DNA from: Leguminivora glycinivorella
Taxonomy: Eukaryota > Arthropoda > Insecta > Lepidoptera > Tortricidae
Length of the DNA stretch: 64,000 nucleotides
Assembly: GCF_023078275.1 (NCBI RefSeq)
Contig: NC_062975.1
Coordinates: 19,267,641 to 19,331,640, forward strand
Direction: 5' to 3'
The position numbers and the translations under genes were made by a program. Below, one piece after another: positions 39,620 through 51,688 of this stretch (position 1 is the first letter of the stretch; the number at the start of each line of letters is the position of its first letter). The notes under the pieces were generated by a model. That model ran no database searches. It saw nothing but the letters and a program-made list of their open reading frames with translations, and was not told where the DNA came from.

Positions 39620-41100
39620 TGTAAACTTATTTTTTTTACTCCCCAACTGTTACTCGTCATTTACAGGGTCGTGCATCGATCTTAACCCTAAAACCCTACA
39701 TAAAAGTCTATTCCCCAAAGTCAGCTCCGCCGGCTTCCCGCGAACGCGCGCGTTAGCGAAACAATTTAAAACGCATTGTTTGGCTCTGTAACCATGGAAA
39801 CGCATTGTTATACGTAATGTTATTGCGTGCGTGCGCGGTAAACTGTCGGGGGATGGCTTTGGGCAGCTGCCTCGGCGACAGTGCAAACCTTTGCGTCAAA
39901 ATACAGGAAACTCTCTTTTAAACGCCGGCTGCATAAAATACTATAATCAACTTGTTTTATTATCGAAATCACTTTATTTTCAATAGCGAAAATAAGACAA
40001 CATAATTTTCCATCCCGTCTCAATGCGCATTTTGCCCGCTCTCCCCTGTGGTTAAGGACTGCTTTTCCGTACAAACGGAGACTAATTCTAGTATCTTCAT
40101 TTTATAATTCAGTTTCAAGAGTGTGGCGCCAGAACGAGTTAATAACCGGTAATTGTAGGATATATACTTGACTTCAAGTACCTACATAATAATCTTGTTT
40201 TCTGATATAATTATTACTATGGTACATCTTACAATTTGGCTTTTATTTGAATTGTACCTAAGTTATTTAGCAATGCATCGAGAACTGCCTACAATTTTAC
40301 TAACAATCTAATTGTGGCTTAAAGGAACCATCATCCCATTCAAACGACGTCCCGACTAGAGTCTAGTTTAAATAATATGTATTAAGCTATCATAATAGGC
40401 TGATGTAGGACATGTACTAATAGTACAAAAGACACGATTCCCTGCACTGTACTAACCAAACTAGACTCCCAAATGATTCTGCTCTCTAGTACATTTAGTA
40501 CACTCACACACGCGCAACAGAATGGGAGCGAAAAGAGCAAAGAGCCGAGCCGAGGAGTAACAATGACAGCAAAGCGATCCGTGTGATCCTATCGAAACCG
40601 ACCGAGAGCGCGCGAAAACGGCCGATCAGCTCTCGGCTAGTACGAGCGAGCGTTACTGTACGCCATATGCACAATATATCTCTCGCTCTCTCGGTGTACT
40701 ACTGTTCTAAAATGTCCTAAAAGAACGAACTAGTACACTTCGGAGATCGTACTAGTTGGGAGCGATCTTTTCAGTGAACGAGCAGGCACAACTCTATAAT
40801 CTCTATATCATAACTTATTCTACTTTAAGGACCCTGTCACTTGTTTAATAAACACTTTAAAGTATTGCTGTACTTTATCTCGAGTGCTCAGCCATTTTTA
40901 AGCTTTAACTCGGAAACTTACCCGCCGACTTGCCTCCGGGTGAAATATGCCCAGAATATTACAAACTGCCGACTAGCCAGCCAACTTCGCAAAAGGCGAA
41001 CTACGTAAATTATAGCTTTATGTGGTTATTTATAATTCGTGAATTAATTTCGTTATTAATAGGTACCTAGGTTTATTTGTTGCCCCTGAATTGCTAAGAG
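39620..41100. other. Intergenic stretch, possible decayed LTR element
   Basis: 40400-40900 is GC- and GAGCG-rich with AATAAA near its end and resembles a solo LTR or promoter region. No terminal duplication was found, so this is weak. No gene seen. Confidence 0.3.
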
Positions 41101-41132
41101 TGACAATGCTCGATTATCATTACTAGGTATAG

Positions 41133-41640
41133 AAAGAAAGAAAGAAAAAGCATTTATTAGCACAAAATACATATCAATAACTATCTAAAACTAAAACTAG
41201 TTACAAACAAAAAATTATAAGTTGCGCTAAATGGTCCTTACTCAGCTAGGTGTCACGGTATGCGCCACATGGCACACTCCGCGACGCTGGTTTTCTGTAA
41301 GGCCTAGAAGATGGACTAGGTGGCACTAAGTAAATGGACTATGTACAATTTAGACGACACTGAGAAACTAAATAACATAAAAAGTCTTAGAATGTTTGTG
41401 TGTAATGTATGTACATGTAAATGTGTGTGAGTGTGCACAGTTGCCTAAGTGTTGCTTTTCTGCTTAGCCAGTATGAATTTGCGAAGATGAATTTTGAATG
41501 TGGACACGGTTTTATAGCAGTTTCATATGCTCTACGAACCCCATCCGGGTATAGCAGCGTAAGTATATTATTTATTAAAGTATCATGTAAGGGCGTAAGA
41601 AGAAGAATTAACGCTTGTGAGAGCCTTGTTTATTTGAATT
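41133..41640 (-). repeat. Probable LINE 3' end, minus strand
   Basis: (GAAA)n followed by AAAGCATTTATTAGCACAAA looks like a reversed LINE tail. The body is not recognisable. Confidence 0.4.
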
Positions 41641-41649
41641 ATTTGTAAA

Positions 41650-42620
41650 TAAATTAATTGTTTTTTTTTATATATATAATTCGATTCGACTTTTCATCTA
41701 CAGGGGTACGTGTACTCACTCTTTTCGAGCACACTAGGCACTTTTGTCATCGTGGTAAAAACGAAAACTTCCGAAGAAGATTTTGAAAACGAAAATAATA
41801 TAAGGAACCAAATCGAATTTTCGAGAATTTTTCCATTTTTCTAAAGCTTGCCAATGCCGTAAAATTCGTATGTAAAATCTAATTTTATTACCTATTATGC
41901 CTTTTCCAACCATGTCAAAGGAAATTGTTATGTGTGTACGAGTAGGTTCTATGTTGCATAATGAAGCGAGCTTCAAACATTTTATAGATTTTCAGTTTTA
42001 CAAAAGCTTTTCTACGAGAAAAAACGTCTTAAGAAAATTATGTTAATATGAGTACTTCGTGTACTCTGCCTATCCCTTCTGGTGATATAGACGTGAATTT
42101 AGGTATGTAGGTGTTTACAGCCGCATTAGTCTAATTATTTATTTTAATGATTTATTGATTAATGACCTTAATAAACTTAAAAACTACGAAAACTTTAAAA
42201 GATAAGACTAGCATTTAAAGTAACTTAAGAACATGCTGTAACTCTATAAAAGTACTTAAGAAAAGTAAATGCAACTTAGATAGTTACACAAATGAGTTTA
42301 TTTAATGAGTAACTTTATTTTCTCTAGTACCTGTGACGAGTTTAAATAGAAAAGAAACGGAGGAAGTGTCTCGAGAATAAACTAGAAAGATAACAAGATG
42401 ATCGCGCCGAAGCTCCATAAGGCAACTTTAAAGTGGACTGAGACAACTGACGTAGGGTTGCTACCAGTGGCGTAGCGTCGACACAACTCGATTCCCAACG
42501 GATTCCCTAAAAATCTGCAGCATCTGTAGACCCTAAAACACTGCAGATCCCAAAAACGCCTCCGGCTTTACCAATGAAAATCTTCACGCCTCGCGCGCGC
42601 CTCGCCACTGATTGCCACAT
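41650..42620. other. Non-coding stretch
   Basis: AT-rich sequence with no gene or clear repeat recognised. Confidence 0.35.
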
Positions 42621-42639
42621 ACCGTTTCTTTAACCTTTT

Positions 42640-42958
42640 GTATTCGCTATGACCTTGGCTATGGCCGGTATCAAGATGCAAGATCGAGTGAGGAATACAG
42701 AGATTCGTCGTCGCACCAGGCTGCAAGACGTAATAGGTTTCGTTATTACTAAACTAGTTGGGCGGGACATATTGCTAGGCAGAGTGATGGAAGATGGACT
42801 AAAATAAGAAGTGCTTGGCATCCGTTGACTCGTTGGGTGGACACGACTCGATGAGATTAACTCATGTCCGGGAGAAGTGGCCTACATGAAAAGAGAGGCC
42901 TATGCTCACCAGTGGCAGCGAGCGATAAGGAGCTAATATGATGATGATGATGATTCGC
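42640..42958 (+). mobile_element. RTE-type LINE 3' fragment
   Basis: AAGATGCAAGATCGAGTGAG starts the sequence KMQDRVRNTEIRRRTRLQDV. The end has AGGCCTATGCTCACCAGTGG and an (ATG)n tail. Frames are broken. Confidence 0.65.
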
Positions 42959-43317
42959 TAAGTGCATGACTAGTGCTACCCTCATTTTGTGGTAGAATAG
43001 CCCACAGTTTCAAATCTTGTGGAATCAAATTAGATACCACAGCCGCTGCTGGCTTTAGTGTTGGTCATGCGTCATGCCCATGATGAGTATCACAAGGTCC
43101 TTACCCAAAACGCACTCTTACAGCTTGGTCACCAGCGCTTCCAACATTATCACAATTATAAATAAGATCGATTTAAACACTTCATTGTAGTTAAATTATT
43201 GGGAATGATTTGTGGGAATCGCTACACGGAATTTCTTAATGAAGTTTCATTACAGGAATGTTCTACATTTTGCAGCAGTAAGTATGAGGGTGAATTCACC
43301 AAACAGTATCTCTGTTT

Positions 43318-43422
43318 TGCCCAATGGTTGACTGGTAGAGAATGCCTTAAGGCGCTAAGTCCGCCATTTGTAATTTTTATTGTTAATTTGTCCAATAAAA
43401 TTTAAATGCATAAATAAATAAT
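43318..43422 (+). mobile_element. Solo 3' UTR of the CR1/Jockey-like LINE
   Basis: GGTTGACTGGTAGAGAATGC, GCTAAGTCCGCCATTTGTA and a (ATAA)n tail match 3488-3590. Confidence 0.8.
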
Positions 43423-43429
43423 TCAATAG

Positions 43430-44560
43430 CCGAGACTCTGAGGCACTCTGAGTTGAACTCTGGTTGAACAAAACGTCGAATTAGTAATGACTAAAAAATT
43501 CAAGCATTTTATTAAGATAACTGATTATTTCTCTACTCTTTTTACCTAAAATTGCGAAAAGTTATTTCACGTCACCAAAAATCCGTTGCTGGCAACCCTA
43601 TCTTAACTAAGACAGGTCTCAGATGAGACAATTTAATTTTCCCTGCCGCATGGTCCGGTAATCGCGCTAGTTTTTAAACGTTCGCAATTCCTTTGTCATC
43701 CAAACTAAATCGTTTTAAAAGTTAAATTCTCCTTAAGAAGGATAATTAGACCTGTACCCGGATGATTAAGATAGAAGAGTATGACTACCCCAAAAATGGT
43801 CGTTCCTACAATCGTAGTCCTGATTTTCCTGTCTTAATTAGAAAGATTTTTTTAACTTTTTACACAATTCGATGTATTTTAATTTAAGCTATTGATTGTC
43901 ATGCCTCTAAGTTTGATTTTATTTTTTAACCCCCGACGCAAAAACTTAAACCCGATTTAGATTTAGTTTTTTTTTTTTTTTTTAAGGCTGAATTAGTCTG
44001 GAGTGTTCTTAGCCAAGTTTCATGGAAATCAGTGCACTATGTCGGAGGTTTTTGAAAGTAAATTTTGTGGTTAGGTTATTATATTAAAGTCAGATCAACC
44101 TAAGTTGGCATTTGGCAACGACTTTGATAGCTCCGCTTGTGGAATGGATAAGTAAACGTTATATTTCATCAAATTTTAACGTTTGAAATACCAGTTGCAC
44201 TGGCGGAGTTATCAAAATTGCTTCAAAACTGAATTATAACAAAATTTTAAATACACCAGTCGATACTAATATAAATTACTGTATATTTGAAATAAATCAC
44301 AACTAGGATCACAGAAAAATAAGGACTTTTGTATGGAGAATGTCTCAAAACAGGTGCGCTTATGTAACTATTAAGGCAGCTAATTAATGACGTAAAGTTT
44401 TAATTGAAACTAGGATTCGTTGGGGACGGTGTTCAAATAGATTTATAAAGTTTCTGTCGGGCTTCGGACGCGACAAACGGTAAGTCTAGCAATTAAGAAA
44501 GCCACCTAGAATCTACCTCTGTAATCTTCTATTGTTTTTAACCTACGTAGTCTAGGGATT
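43430..44560. other. Non-coding stretch with one dispersed repeat
   Basis: 43927-44075 is a degraded copy of the CGACGCAAAAACG-family repeat. The rest is unassigned. Confidence 0.4.
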
Positions 44561-44564
44561 TTTT

Positions 44565-44699
44565 AGTCCGTTTTCATATTATCCGATCCAATATCGGATG
44601 TCGGAAGGATTTAAACAGAAAAAATCCAAGATGGCACCTGTAATGTATGGGATATCGGTCCTACATCCGATATCGGATCGGATAATGTAAAAACGCACT
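44565..44699 (-). mobile_element. PIF/Harbinger-like MITE, copy 1
   Basis: A hairpin with TATCGGATGTCGGAAG and CATCCGATATCGGATCGG arms; the ends GTCCGTTTTCATATT/AATGTAAAAACGCAC pair. TTA on both flanks. Confidence 0.8.
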
Positions 44700-44967
44700 T
44701 ATTCCCATAAGAATTTGTAACAAGTTTTTTTTTACCTTAACATAAAAAATCTACAATTATCTTATTAAGTAGACTTATGATGTCAATATAAACAAAAATA
44801 CACGACACTTACAAACAGAATTATCTCCAATAATTACGTTCAGTCATTCACACATAGGTAACTAGGTATGTATTGTTTGTGGTACTCTCACGCGGACTAA
44901 GTAGACAACATGGCGGCACTCGTATAAAGAAAAACACACTTCTTACTGTTGTAAGCATTGCTTGTAA

Positions 44968-45101
44968 GTGCGTTTTCACATTATCCGATCCGATATCGGA
45001 TGTCGGCCCAATATCCCATACATTACAGGCGCCATCTTGGATTTATTCTATTGAAATCTTTCCGACATCCGATATCGGATCGGATAATGTGAAAACGGAC
45101 T
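44968..45101 (+). mobile_element. PIF/Harbinger-like MITE, copy 2
   Basis: Same element as 44565-44699 but inverted: GTGCGTTTTCACATTATCCG to GGATAATGTGAAAACGGAC, flanked by TAA on both sides. The pair lies about 270 bp apart. Confidence 0.8.
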
Positions 45102-45354
45102 AAGGGGTTATTTCTTTGGCAAGAACAGTGAGTAACCGTTTCAGATGCTATTCACATTCTCCATGTAACAACAACTGTAATTTTCCGTGACATCTACGCT
45201 ATCGAGTAGTCTTATTCTAAAATGTCAACAATAAGTCATGGTAAATGCTCCACCTAAATTCCAATACCGTTATACGAGTTTTCTATAAACGATTGTCATT
45301 TTCGGCTAAATCCTTTGAGAGTAATACAATGCATTGCCCCTAATTAACCAGTAA

Positions 45355-46325
45355 ACTTTATTCACCTATCACGGTATCTTACATGCTTATATTACCTACG
45401 GCATAAAGGTCAGGTGGCTGCGGTAGCGGTGACGCTATAAACAGTGTGCACCGGACACATTTTACTCTTTATTTTACTGGCCGGTAAGACCTTCGTTCTA
45501 CAATGTTCTGGAAAATTAGAAGCGGTCCCGACAATAAATTCACACGGAGATACCGCGAGTTAAGAAAACTATTTAATTATAGATTGAACTGAACTCGTTT
45601 TCGATGGACTGTTTCAGTTACTGCTAAGAAAACTACCTACAACATTTTCTTTAAGGTTAAGGTTTAGATGAAAAGTGTTTCTTATAACGAGAACCCCTTC
45701 AATGTTACCCTGTTTCCTTACTTCATCCACCTTTCAGGGTATCTTACAGGCTTATTACAATTATTACTGCACAAAGGTCATGTCGCTGTGACAAAAATAC
45801 AATACAATACAGTACAATACAATACAAATCCACTTTATTGCACAACCTCAGAAATGTACATAGGAACACACACATTACAATAAATTTTATTACAGAGGTA
45901 AACAACAGGCGGCCTTAACGCTAAAGAGCGATCTCTTCCAGGCAACCTTTGGGTAGTGGAAAAATGGTATTCATAACTTTAACTAATTAGGAGGTGCAAA
46001 AAAAACTAAATTAAAAGTAATTAATTGTAGCTAAAAAGCATATACCTACATAATACATATAATACCTACACATACATATACATACATACTGCTTACATTT
46101 ATTATATACCTACATACATATATTATAACGCAACGTGTCACTATAAAGTCTTGTGCACCGGACACATTTTACTCTTTACTTTACTGGCCGGTAAGGCGAT
46201 TCTACGATGTTCTAGAAAATTCAGAACCGGTCCCGGCATTAAATTCACACGGCGATACCGCGGGTTGAGAAAATTATTCATAGATTGAACTCGAATGGTT
46301 TTCGATGGACTGTTTCAGTTTATGC
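45355..46325. repeat. Tandem duplication of ~350 bp, second copy split by a LINE tail
   Basis: Copy 1 is about 45360-45710. Copy 2 is 45715-45793 plus 46134-46325. Shared: CACCGGACACATTTTACTCT, TGGCCGGTAAG, TTTTCGATGGACTGTTTCAG. Confidence 0.7.
45790..45965 (-). mobile_element. LINE 3' tail, minus strand
   Basis: (ATACA)n, then CCACTTTATTGCACAA, and a 3' UTR with CAACCTTTGGGTAGTGGA. A plus-strand relative is at 60475-60605 (TACCCAAAGGTTGTCTAGA). Confidence 0.7.
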
Positions 46326-46339
46326 TGAAATGAAAACTG

Positions 46340-47110
46340 CAGTATTTTTAACCGCCTTCCAAATCTCAAGGGAAGGGGTTCTCAATTCGTCTGTATTTTT
46401 TTTTATGTTTGTTCCTCGATATCTCCGTCGTTACTGGACCGATGAAATTTTTTTATTTTTATTGAATGTATATGCATACAGATTGGTCCCATTTTTCTCA
46501 GAACCCAGTTCTGGTGGTGGGATCCTGGAGAAATCGAGGGAACTCCTCAAATCTGAAAGCCATACATATGGTGATTTTTGTGTTTTTAAAGGAACAGCAT
46601 GCATTTACGTACGGAACAGTGACATTTGGTGCAGTGGAACTCCTGATGATGGTCAGAATGGAACTCCTCAAATCTGAACGGCACACTTGTAGTGACTTTG
46701 GTATTTTTATAAAAGCAGCATGCACTTACGTCCAGAACAGTGACATTTGGTGCAGTGGAACTGCTGATGATGGTCAGAACGGAACTCCTCAAATCTGAAC
46801 GGCACACTTATAGTGACTTTGGTATTTTTATAAGAACAGCATGCACTTACGTCCAGAACAGTGACATTTGGTGCAGTGGAACTGCTGATAAAGAGTGAGC
46901 CGCCCCTGGTTAGAGTTCCGTTCTGATAATCATTCTCATCTGTAAGTACCTACTTCAGAATCATCCAAATTTCAAAATTGGTTCAGAAATGATGGAGATA
47001 TCGAATAACAAACATTAAAAAATATACAGACGAATATATTGATAACATAATCCAACATTTGAAAGTATTTATCACCAGAACCCCAAAGGAAGGCGGTTTT
47101 TTTTTCTTAA
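46340..47110 (-). mobile_element. Internal part of the TIR element, with a 120-bp tandem
   Basis: Reverse of 25030-25880. Between 46530 and 46890 a 120-bp unit (GGAACTCCTCAAATCTGAAC; GTGACATTTGGTGCAGTGGA) repeats about three times. Confidence 0.7.
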
Positions 47111-47114
47111 AAAA

Positions 47115-47880
47115 TATTTTTTAAGTAGTTGATGAGGTTTATTGAAGAAAATTCTGCAAATACTGCTTTTTCTTCAGAAGCAATTTATAAATATACCTTT
47201 TCTGCAAAAACTGTTATTAATTGTAGACCTACATATATTATCTAATTAACGTGAATGTATTGAATCAGTTTTCACTTTTGACCCACCTATTCAGTAATAT
47301 GTCATATTAAAGCAGAAACGTAGGTTTTTCAGAGAAAATTAGACCTTATTTTGGAACGAGATTTTAATCAAATTAACGCGTAGAGAACATCCTTAAGATT
47401 GCTTAGTGAAATTCGTTTGTTTTAACGTTTATGTAAATAACGATGATGAGGTTAATAATCTTCGAGATTTGTCAATGATAAATAAACTGTAATTACCTAG
47501 GTACATATCTATAAGGTACTAACTTTCTTCGCTCGCGCTTCATCCGAAAATTGCGCAATGCTTCATACAAACTTCCAATCCCCATTTTAGGGAAGTGGGG
47601 GGTTAGAAAGAGACAAAAAGTAGCCTATGTCACTCTCCGTCCCTCCAACTATCTCCACTTAAAAAATCGCGTCAATTCGTCGTTCCGTTTTTGCCGTGAA
47701 GGACGAACAAACAGACACACACATTTTCCTATTTATAATATTAGTAAGTATGGATCTATACTTATTACTTATATATAAGTAATAAGTATAGATCTTCTCT
47801 TTTGTCTAAATTATAGAACAATGTATAAATGAGAACATAAACTTTACCTAGGTATTAAAATCTCAACATAATAAAATATC
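47115..47880. other. Non-coding stretch
   Basis: AT-rich; a short palindrome TTACTTATATATAAGTAA lies near 47765. No gene seen. Confidence 0.35.
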
Positions 47881-47888
47881 GCTTTTAA

Positions 47889-48402
47889 GACGATACGGTA
47901 CTAGGTCAATTCTCCATACAAACGCTCTCGATTATTTCCTCCCTGGTTTTTGAAGATAGAGCAATGATTTTTTCAACACAGATTGTTATTATTTTTATCT
48001 GTGTCGGACCGTTTTGATTTTTTTGATATTCTGCTTTTTAAAGATTCTAGAGCCAATCAAAAATTTCCAAAAACGGCCTTTTTCATTGTGGCGCAAAAAA
48101 AGGTGTGATACTCAAGATTGGTAACAATTAACCAAAAAAGCTAAACGGTCCGACATAGATTATTTCATTGTTATTCAGATTCTCAAATTACGTTCCGATT
48201 GATTAAGTTTTGAAGGAGGAAAGAGTCGAGAGCGGAACCTCGATTTTAAAGATTTTTTTGAAATATCTTTTGACTGAGTTGTTCTTAATGGACATTTTTT
48301 TTTTTCGATAAATCTAGATAATAACACTTGTATATTTAACTAAAATTCCCAAGTTGAAAGGGGGGCTCCTTTCCATTTTAGCATTTTTGCTACCGTATCC
48401 TC
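47889..48402. mobile_element. TTAA-family MITE, intact copy A
   Basis: 514 bp flanked by TTAA (47885-47888, 48403-48406). Ends GACGATACGGTA and TACCGTATCCTC are inverted repeats. Internal blocks GTGTCGGACCGTTT / AAACGGTCCGACAT make most of it a foldback. TTAA targets suggest mobilisation by a piggyBac-type transposase, which is inference. Confidence 0.85.
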
Positions 48403-48490
48403 TTAACCCTTGTGGCGCGGCGTGTTATGGCGCTACTGGCTGACAGTTATCCCCGCAGGCAACAAAGGAGTTGTAATGTCCCGTGACGTA

Positions 48491-48542
48491 CAAACGATAC
48501 CTTTGTTGGTGGTGTCACGTCCACCAACAAAGGTATCGTTTG
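48491..48542. repeat. 52-bp perfect hairpin
   Basis: CAAACGATACCTTTGTTGGT plus GG is exactly mirrored; 22-bp arms, 8-nt loop TGTCACGT. Confidence 0.9.
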
Positions 48543-48707
48543 GGGCGCTCTGGATTTTAAAGTAAAATCATAGAGCCTTTTCGCTTAGCCTATTAAACAG
48601 TGTCCTACTATTGGACGACTGAAAAGCTGATCTTACAACAGTTCAGTCCCTTATCAAGTGTATTAGTATTTGGGAGAGGAGGGTCACGTGGTCAATTTGT
48701 GTGAACA

Positions 48708-48930
48708 ACCTGGCAGACAAGTATGGTCACGCGATAAACGATAAAATATCTGGCGATATGACGGCTTAATGTTTTATCATTTATCACGCGACCATGCTTG
48801 CCTGCCTGGACTACACACGTTAGAACTCAGGCAGGCAAGTATGGTTGCGCTATAAATGATAAAACAGCAGGCCGTCCCTATCGCACTTACAAATAGTTCG
48901 ATAGGGACGCTTCATCATAAAATGTTCCTT
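48708..48930. repeat. Two related hairpin repeats
   Basis: GACAAGTATGGTCACGCGAT pairs with ATCACGCGACCATGCTTGCC. A second copy starts at GGCAGGCAAGTATGGTTGCG and has its own inverted part CGTCCCTATCG / CGATAGGGACG. Confidence 0.75.
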
Positions 48931-49015
48931 TTATAATTTCATTTTCATCCTAAAAGGATACCAATTTTGTTTCAGTAGAAGCCCGTGACATCATTAATAC
49001 ACGTGGCATAATTAA

Positions 49016-49530
49016 GACGATACAGGAGGGGACAATTCTCCATACAAACGCTCTCGACTATTTCCTCCCTGGTTTTTGAAGATAGAGCAATGATTTTGTC
49101 AACACAGATTATTATTATTTTTATCTGTGTTGGACCGTTTTGATTTTTTTGATATTTTTATTTTTAAAGACGCTAGAGCCAATCAAAACTTTCCAAAAAC
49201 GGTCTTTTTCATTATGGCGCAAAGAAAGGAGTGATACCTACTCAAGATTGGTAACAATTAGCCAAAAAAACTAAACGGTCCGACATAGATTATTTCATTG
49301 TTATTCAGATTCTCAAATTTCGTAACGATTGATTAAGTTTTGAAGGAGGAAACAGTCGAGAGAGGGACCTCGATTTTAAACATTTTTTCGCAATATCTTT
49401 TAACTGAGTTGTTCTTAATGGACAATCTTTTTCGATAAATATAGTTAATAACACTAGTATATTTAACTAGAATTCCCAAATGGAAAAGGGGGGCTCCTTG
49501 ACATTTTAGCATTTTCGCTCCTGTAGCGTC
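49016..49530. mobile_element. TTAA-family MITE, intact copy B
   Basis: Second well-kept copy, 515 bp, TTAA at 49012-49015 and 49531-49534. Ends GACGATACAGGAG and CTCCTGTAGCGTC. Confidence 0.85.
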
Positions 49531-49892
49531 TTAAACTTATACCCTCTATCAGTACCCTCTAGTAGAGTCCAGGCCGGTCGTCAACAAAAGTTATCAAATA
49601 ATTTTCCTATTCAGGGAAAGGGTCTTATTGGCGTGTGTAACCTAATACTTAATTTGTCCGATTCAAACCATTTTAACTTGATTACAACTCGATGCAGAAG
49701 CCAAATACCTCTAAGAACGGGCTTAATAAGACGGAAAAATATCTGATAAAAATCCGAGTAGGTTTAAATGCCGTCCTAATGCCTTAATATTTTTAGAATT
49801 CTCTCCTTAAGAGAAAAGAGGACGCCTGCTTTTCCTTACAAACATAAGTAGTCCTTTTTTTCCTATCTGGGTATTTACACTATAGGAAATTA

Positions 49893-50925
49893 CTTTTCAC
49901 CGCACCAACTGGTAAAGGCTTTCTTTGCTATTCGAAAACAGATAGCAAAATTGCATTTTATCCACAAGGGGGCAAAGTAATTTCATACGAATTTTAACTC
50001 GATGTCTTAATCTGGCTGCTAGATTTTACCTATAAATGATGATTTTGAATCATAAATATTGAATAAATTGATGGATTTCATTTATTTTGATGTTTTATAG
50101 TCAGTATTTTGTTCGTGTTGGTGTGGTGAAAAATTTTGTGTTTCACTCGGTGGCAAAGTTTGTTTAACCTTCGTGCCTTGATACCCTCGCAACGCTCAAG
50201 ATTCCACTTTTTGAACCACTCGCTACGCTCGCGGTTCAATTTTGGAATCTTTCGCTTGACCGCAGATACCCGAGCAAGCAAAATATTTCAATAAGTGGAA
50301 TCTTGAGCGTTGCGAGGGTTTCAAGGCACGAAGATTAAATAAACTTTTCTCAAACATGCAATGAAATATTGTCTTTACGTTCCTTAAAATGGGCTGGGAA
50401 GTATCGCTTTTTGGGCGCAACAACTCGAGAGGACTGTAAAGGGATTTCATATTATTTTTTAGGCCTAGGCCTGCAAAGTAACTTTTTTTTATAAAATATT
50501 GTCCTTTAGAGCATTTTTTATTTATTTCATTGTATGTTTGAGAAAAGCACTATACATGCCTCGGCGTGAAAACGGATTCCCGGCCTCGTATCCCTATCCT
50601 ATATACCCACTTGGCCGGAAATCCTCATTTTCCCGGCCTCTGATGTAATGTACTATTACCACCCGAGTAAAACACAAAAATTTTCACCACACCAACACGA
50701 ACAGAATATTGACTATGAAACATCAAACTAAATTAAAACCATCGATTTATTCAATATTTATGATTCAAAATCATCATTTATAGGTAAATTCTACCAGCCA
50801 GCTTAAGACATCAAGTTGAAAATTTTATTAAATTACTTTGCACTCTTGTGGATAATTAAAATGCAATTTTGCTATCTGTTTTCGAATAGCAAAGTGAGTC
50901 TTTACCAGTTGGTGTGGTGAAAAAT
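49893..50925. mobile_element. ~1.03-kb TIR element (CACCACACCAACTGG ends)
   Basis: The left end CTTTTCACCGCACCAACTGG is inverted at 50905-50925 (TTGGTGTGGTGAAAAA), and about 230 bp of arm pairs on both sides. The centre has GAACCACTCGCTACGCTCGC and its inverse. Related fragments at 14780, 29870 and 33100. No transposase. Confidence 0.75.
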
Positions 50926-51070
50926 ATATTTTATACATAGCTACCCATCTATGCTCCTGCGTATGACTTTTCTCGATTTTGCTGTAAAAAAATATATAAT
51001 TACCTAACATCTAATAATAGTCTACCCACATACTAATTGAAAGTCTGAAAAAATAAACGCAGAGACGTAG

Positions 51071-51075
51071 CTGTT
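51071..51075. repeat. Target-site duplication, left (CTGTT)
   Basis: CTGTT precedes the 5' LTR and recurs at 57358-57362 after the 3' LTR; 5 bp is typical of BEL/Pao. Confidence 0.9.
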
Positions 51076-51539
51076 TGTTCCGTCGAGGAACAGAGATTTT
51101 TAGTTTTAATTTCTTTTCTTGATATAGTTAAATAGTTATTTCATTTTCATACATACAAGGCAACACAATTTTGAAAGAATACTTTTTTCCATGTATATGT
51201 AGCACAGTTTTTTGGAGCTGGCAATTACAGAAGTCCCAAAGCGACTTTCCGGTGTGCCTGCCACGCCACCTGGCGGATATATAGAAAAAACTCTCTCTTC
51301 GACCGTGCGAGCGCCATGATCTGCGCTCCCGTTATTACGAATTAAAAATAGTTATCGGTGCACCGGCGCGACACAAACGTGAAAATTGACATTTTAAGTG
51401 ATATTCCGACCAGTGACCTAAGCTTCCGTTTATATGTGACAATCGTTTTAGTGTGAGGATTTTCCCAAAGTGTTTCCACGTGGCCCCACAAGCGCCTCTG
51501 GACAAATGTAAGTAGCCTCACCAATTAAACGCCGCTACA
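51076..51539 (+). repeat. 5' LTR of the BEL/Pao element
   Basis: 464 bp. TATATAG near 51278 could serve as the TATA box. A short minus-strand open frame within it occurs identically in the 3' LTR. Confidence 0.95.
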
Positions 51540-51688
51540 TAGAGTTTTTTGATCCGTTCGATCCGGATTTTTCTTTCTCACGTTGTGTTGCCCGTGTATT
51601 TTGCGGTATTACGTACCCATCATTCCAATTACATACGTTTGTAGTTCAATTTTTCATTGTAATTTCCGCCATCTTTGCTCACGGCAAA

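Noticed and set aside
40400..40900. Possible solo LTR
   Set aside because: No matching second copy or target duplication in the window; kept only as a weak note.
46285..46807. Open frames of 110-130 codons with repeated peptides
   Set aside because: The repeated peptides come from the 120-bp tandem inside a transposable element.
51342..51524. 60-codon minus-strand frame, identical at 57160-57342
   Set aside because: It lies within the LTRs, which explains the identity; no domain.
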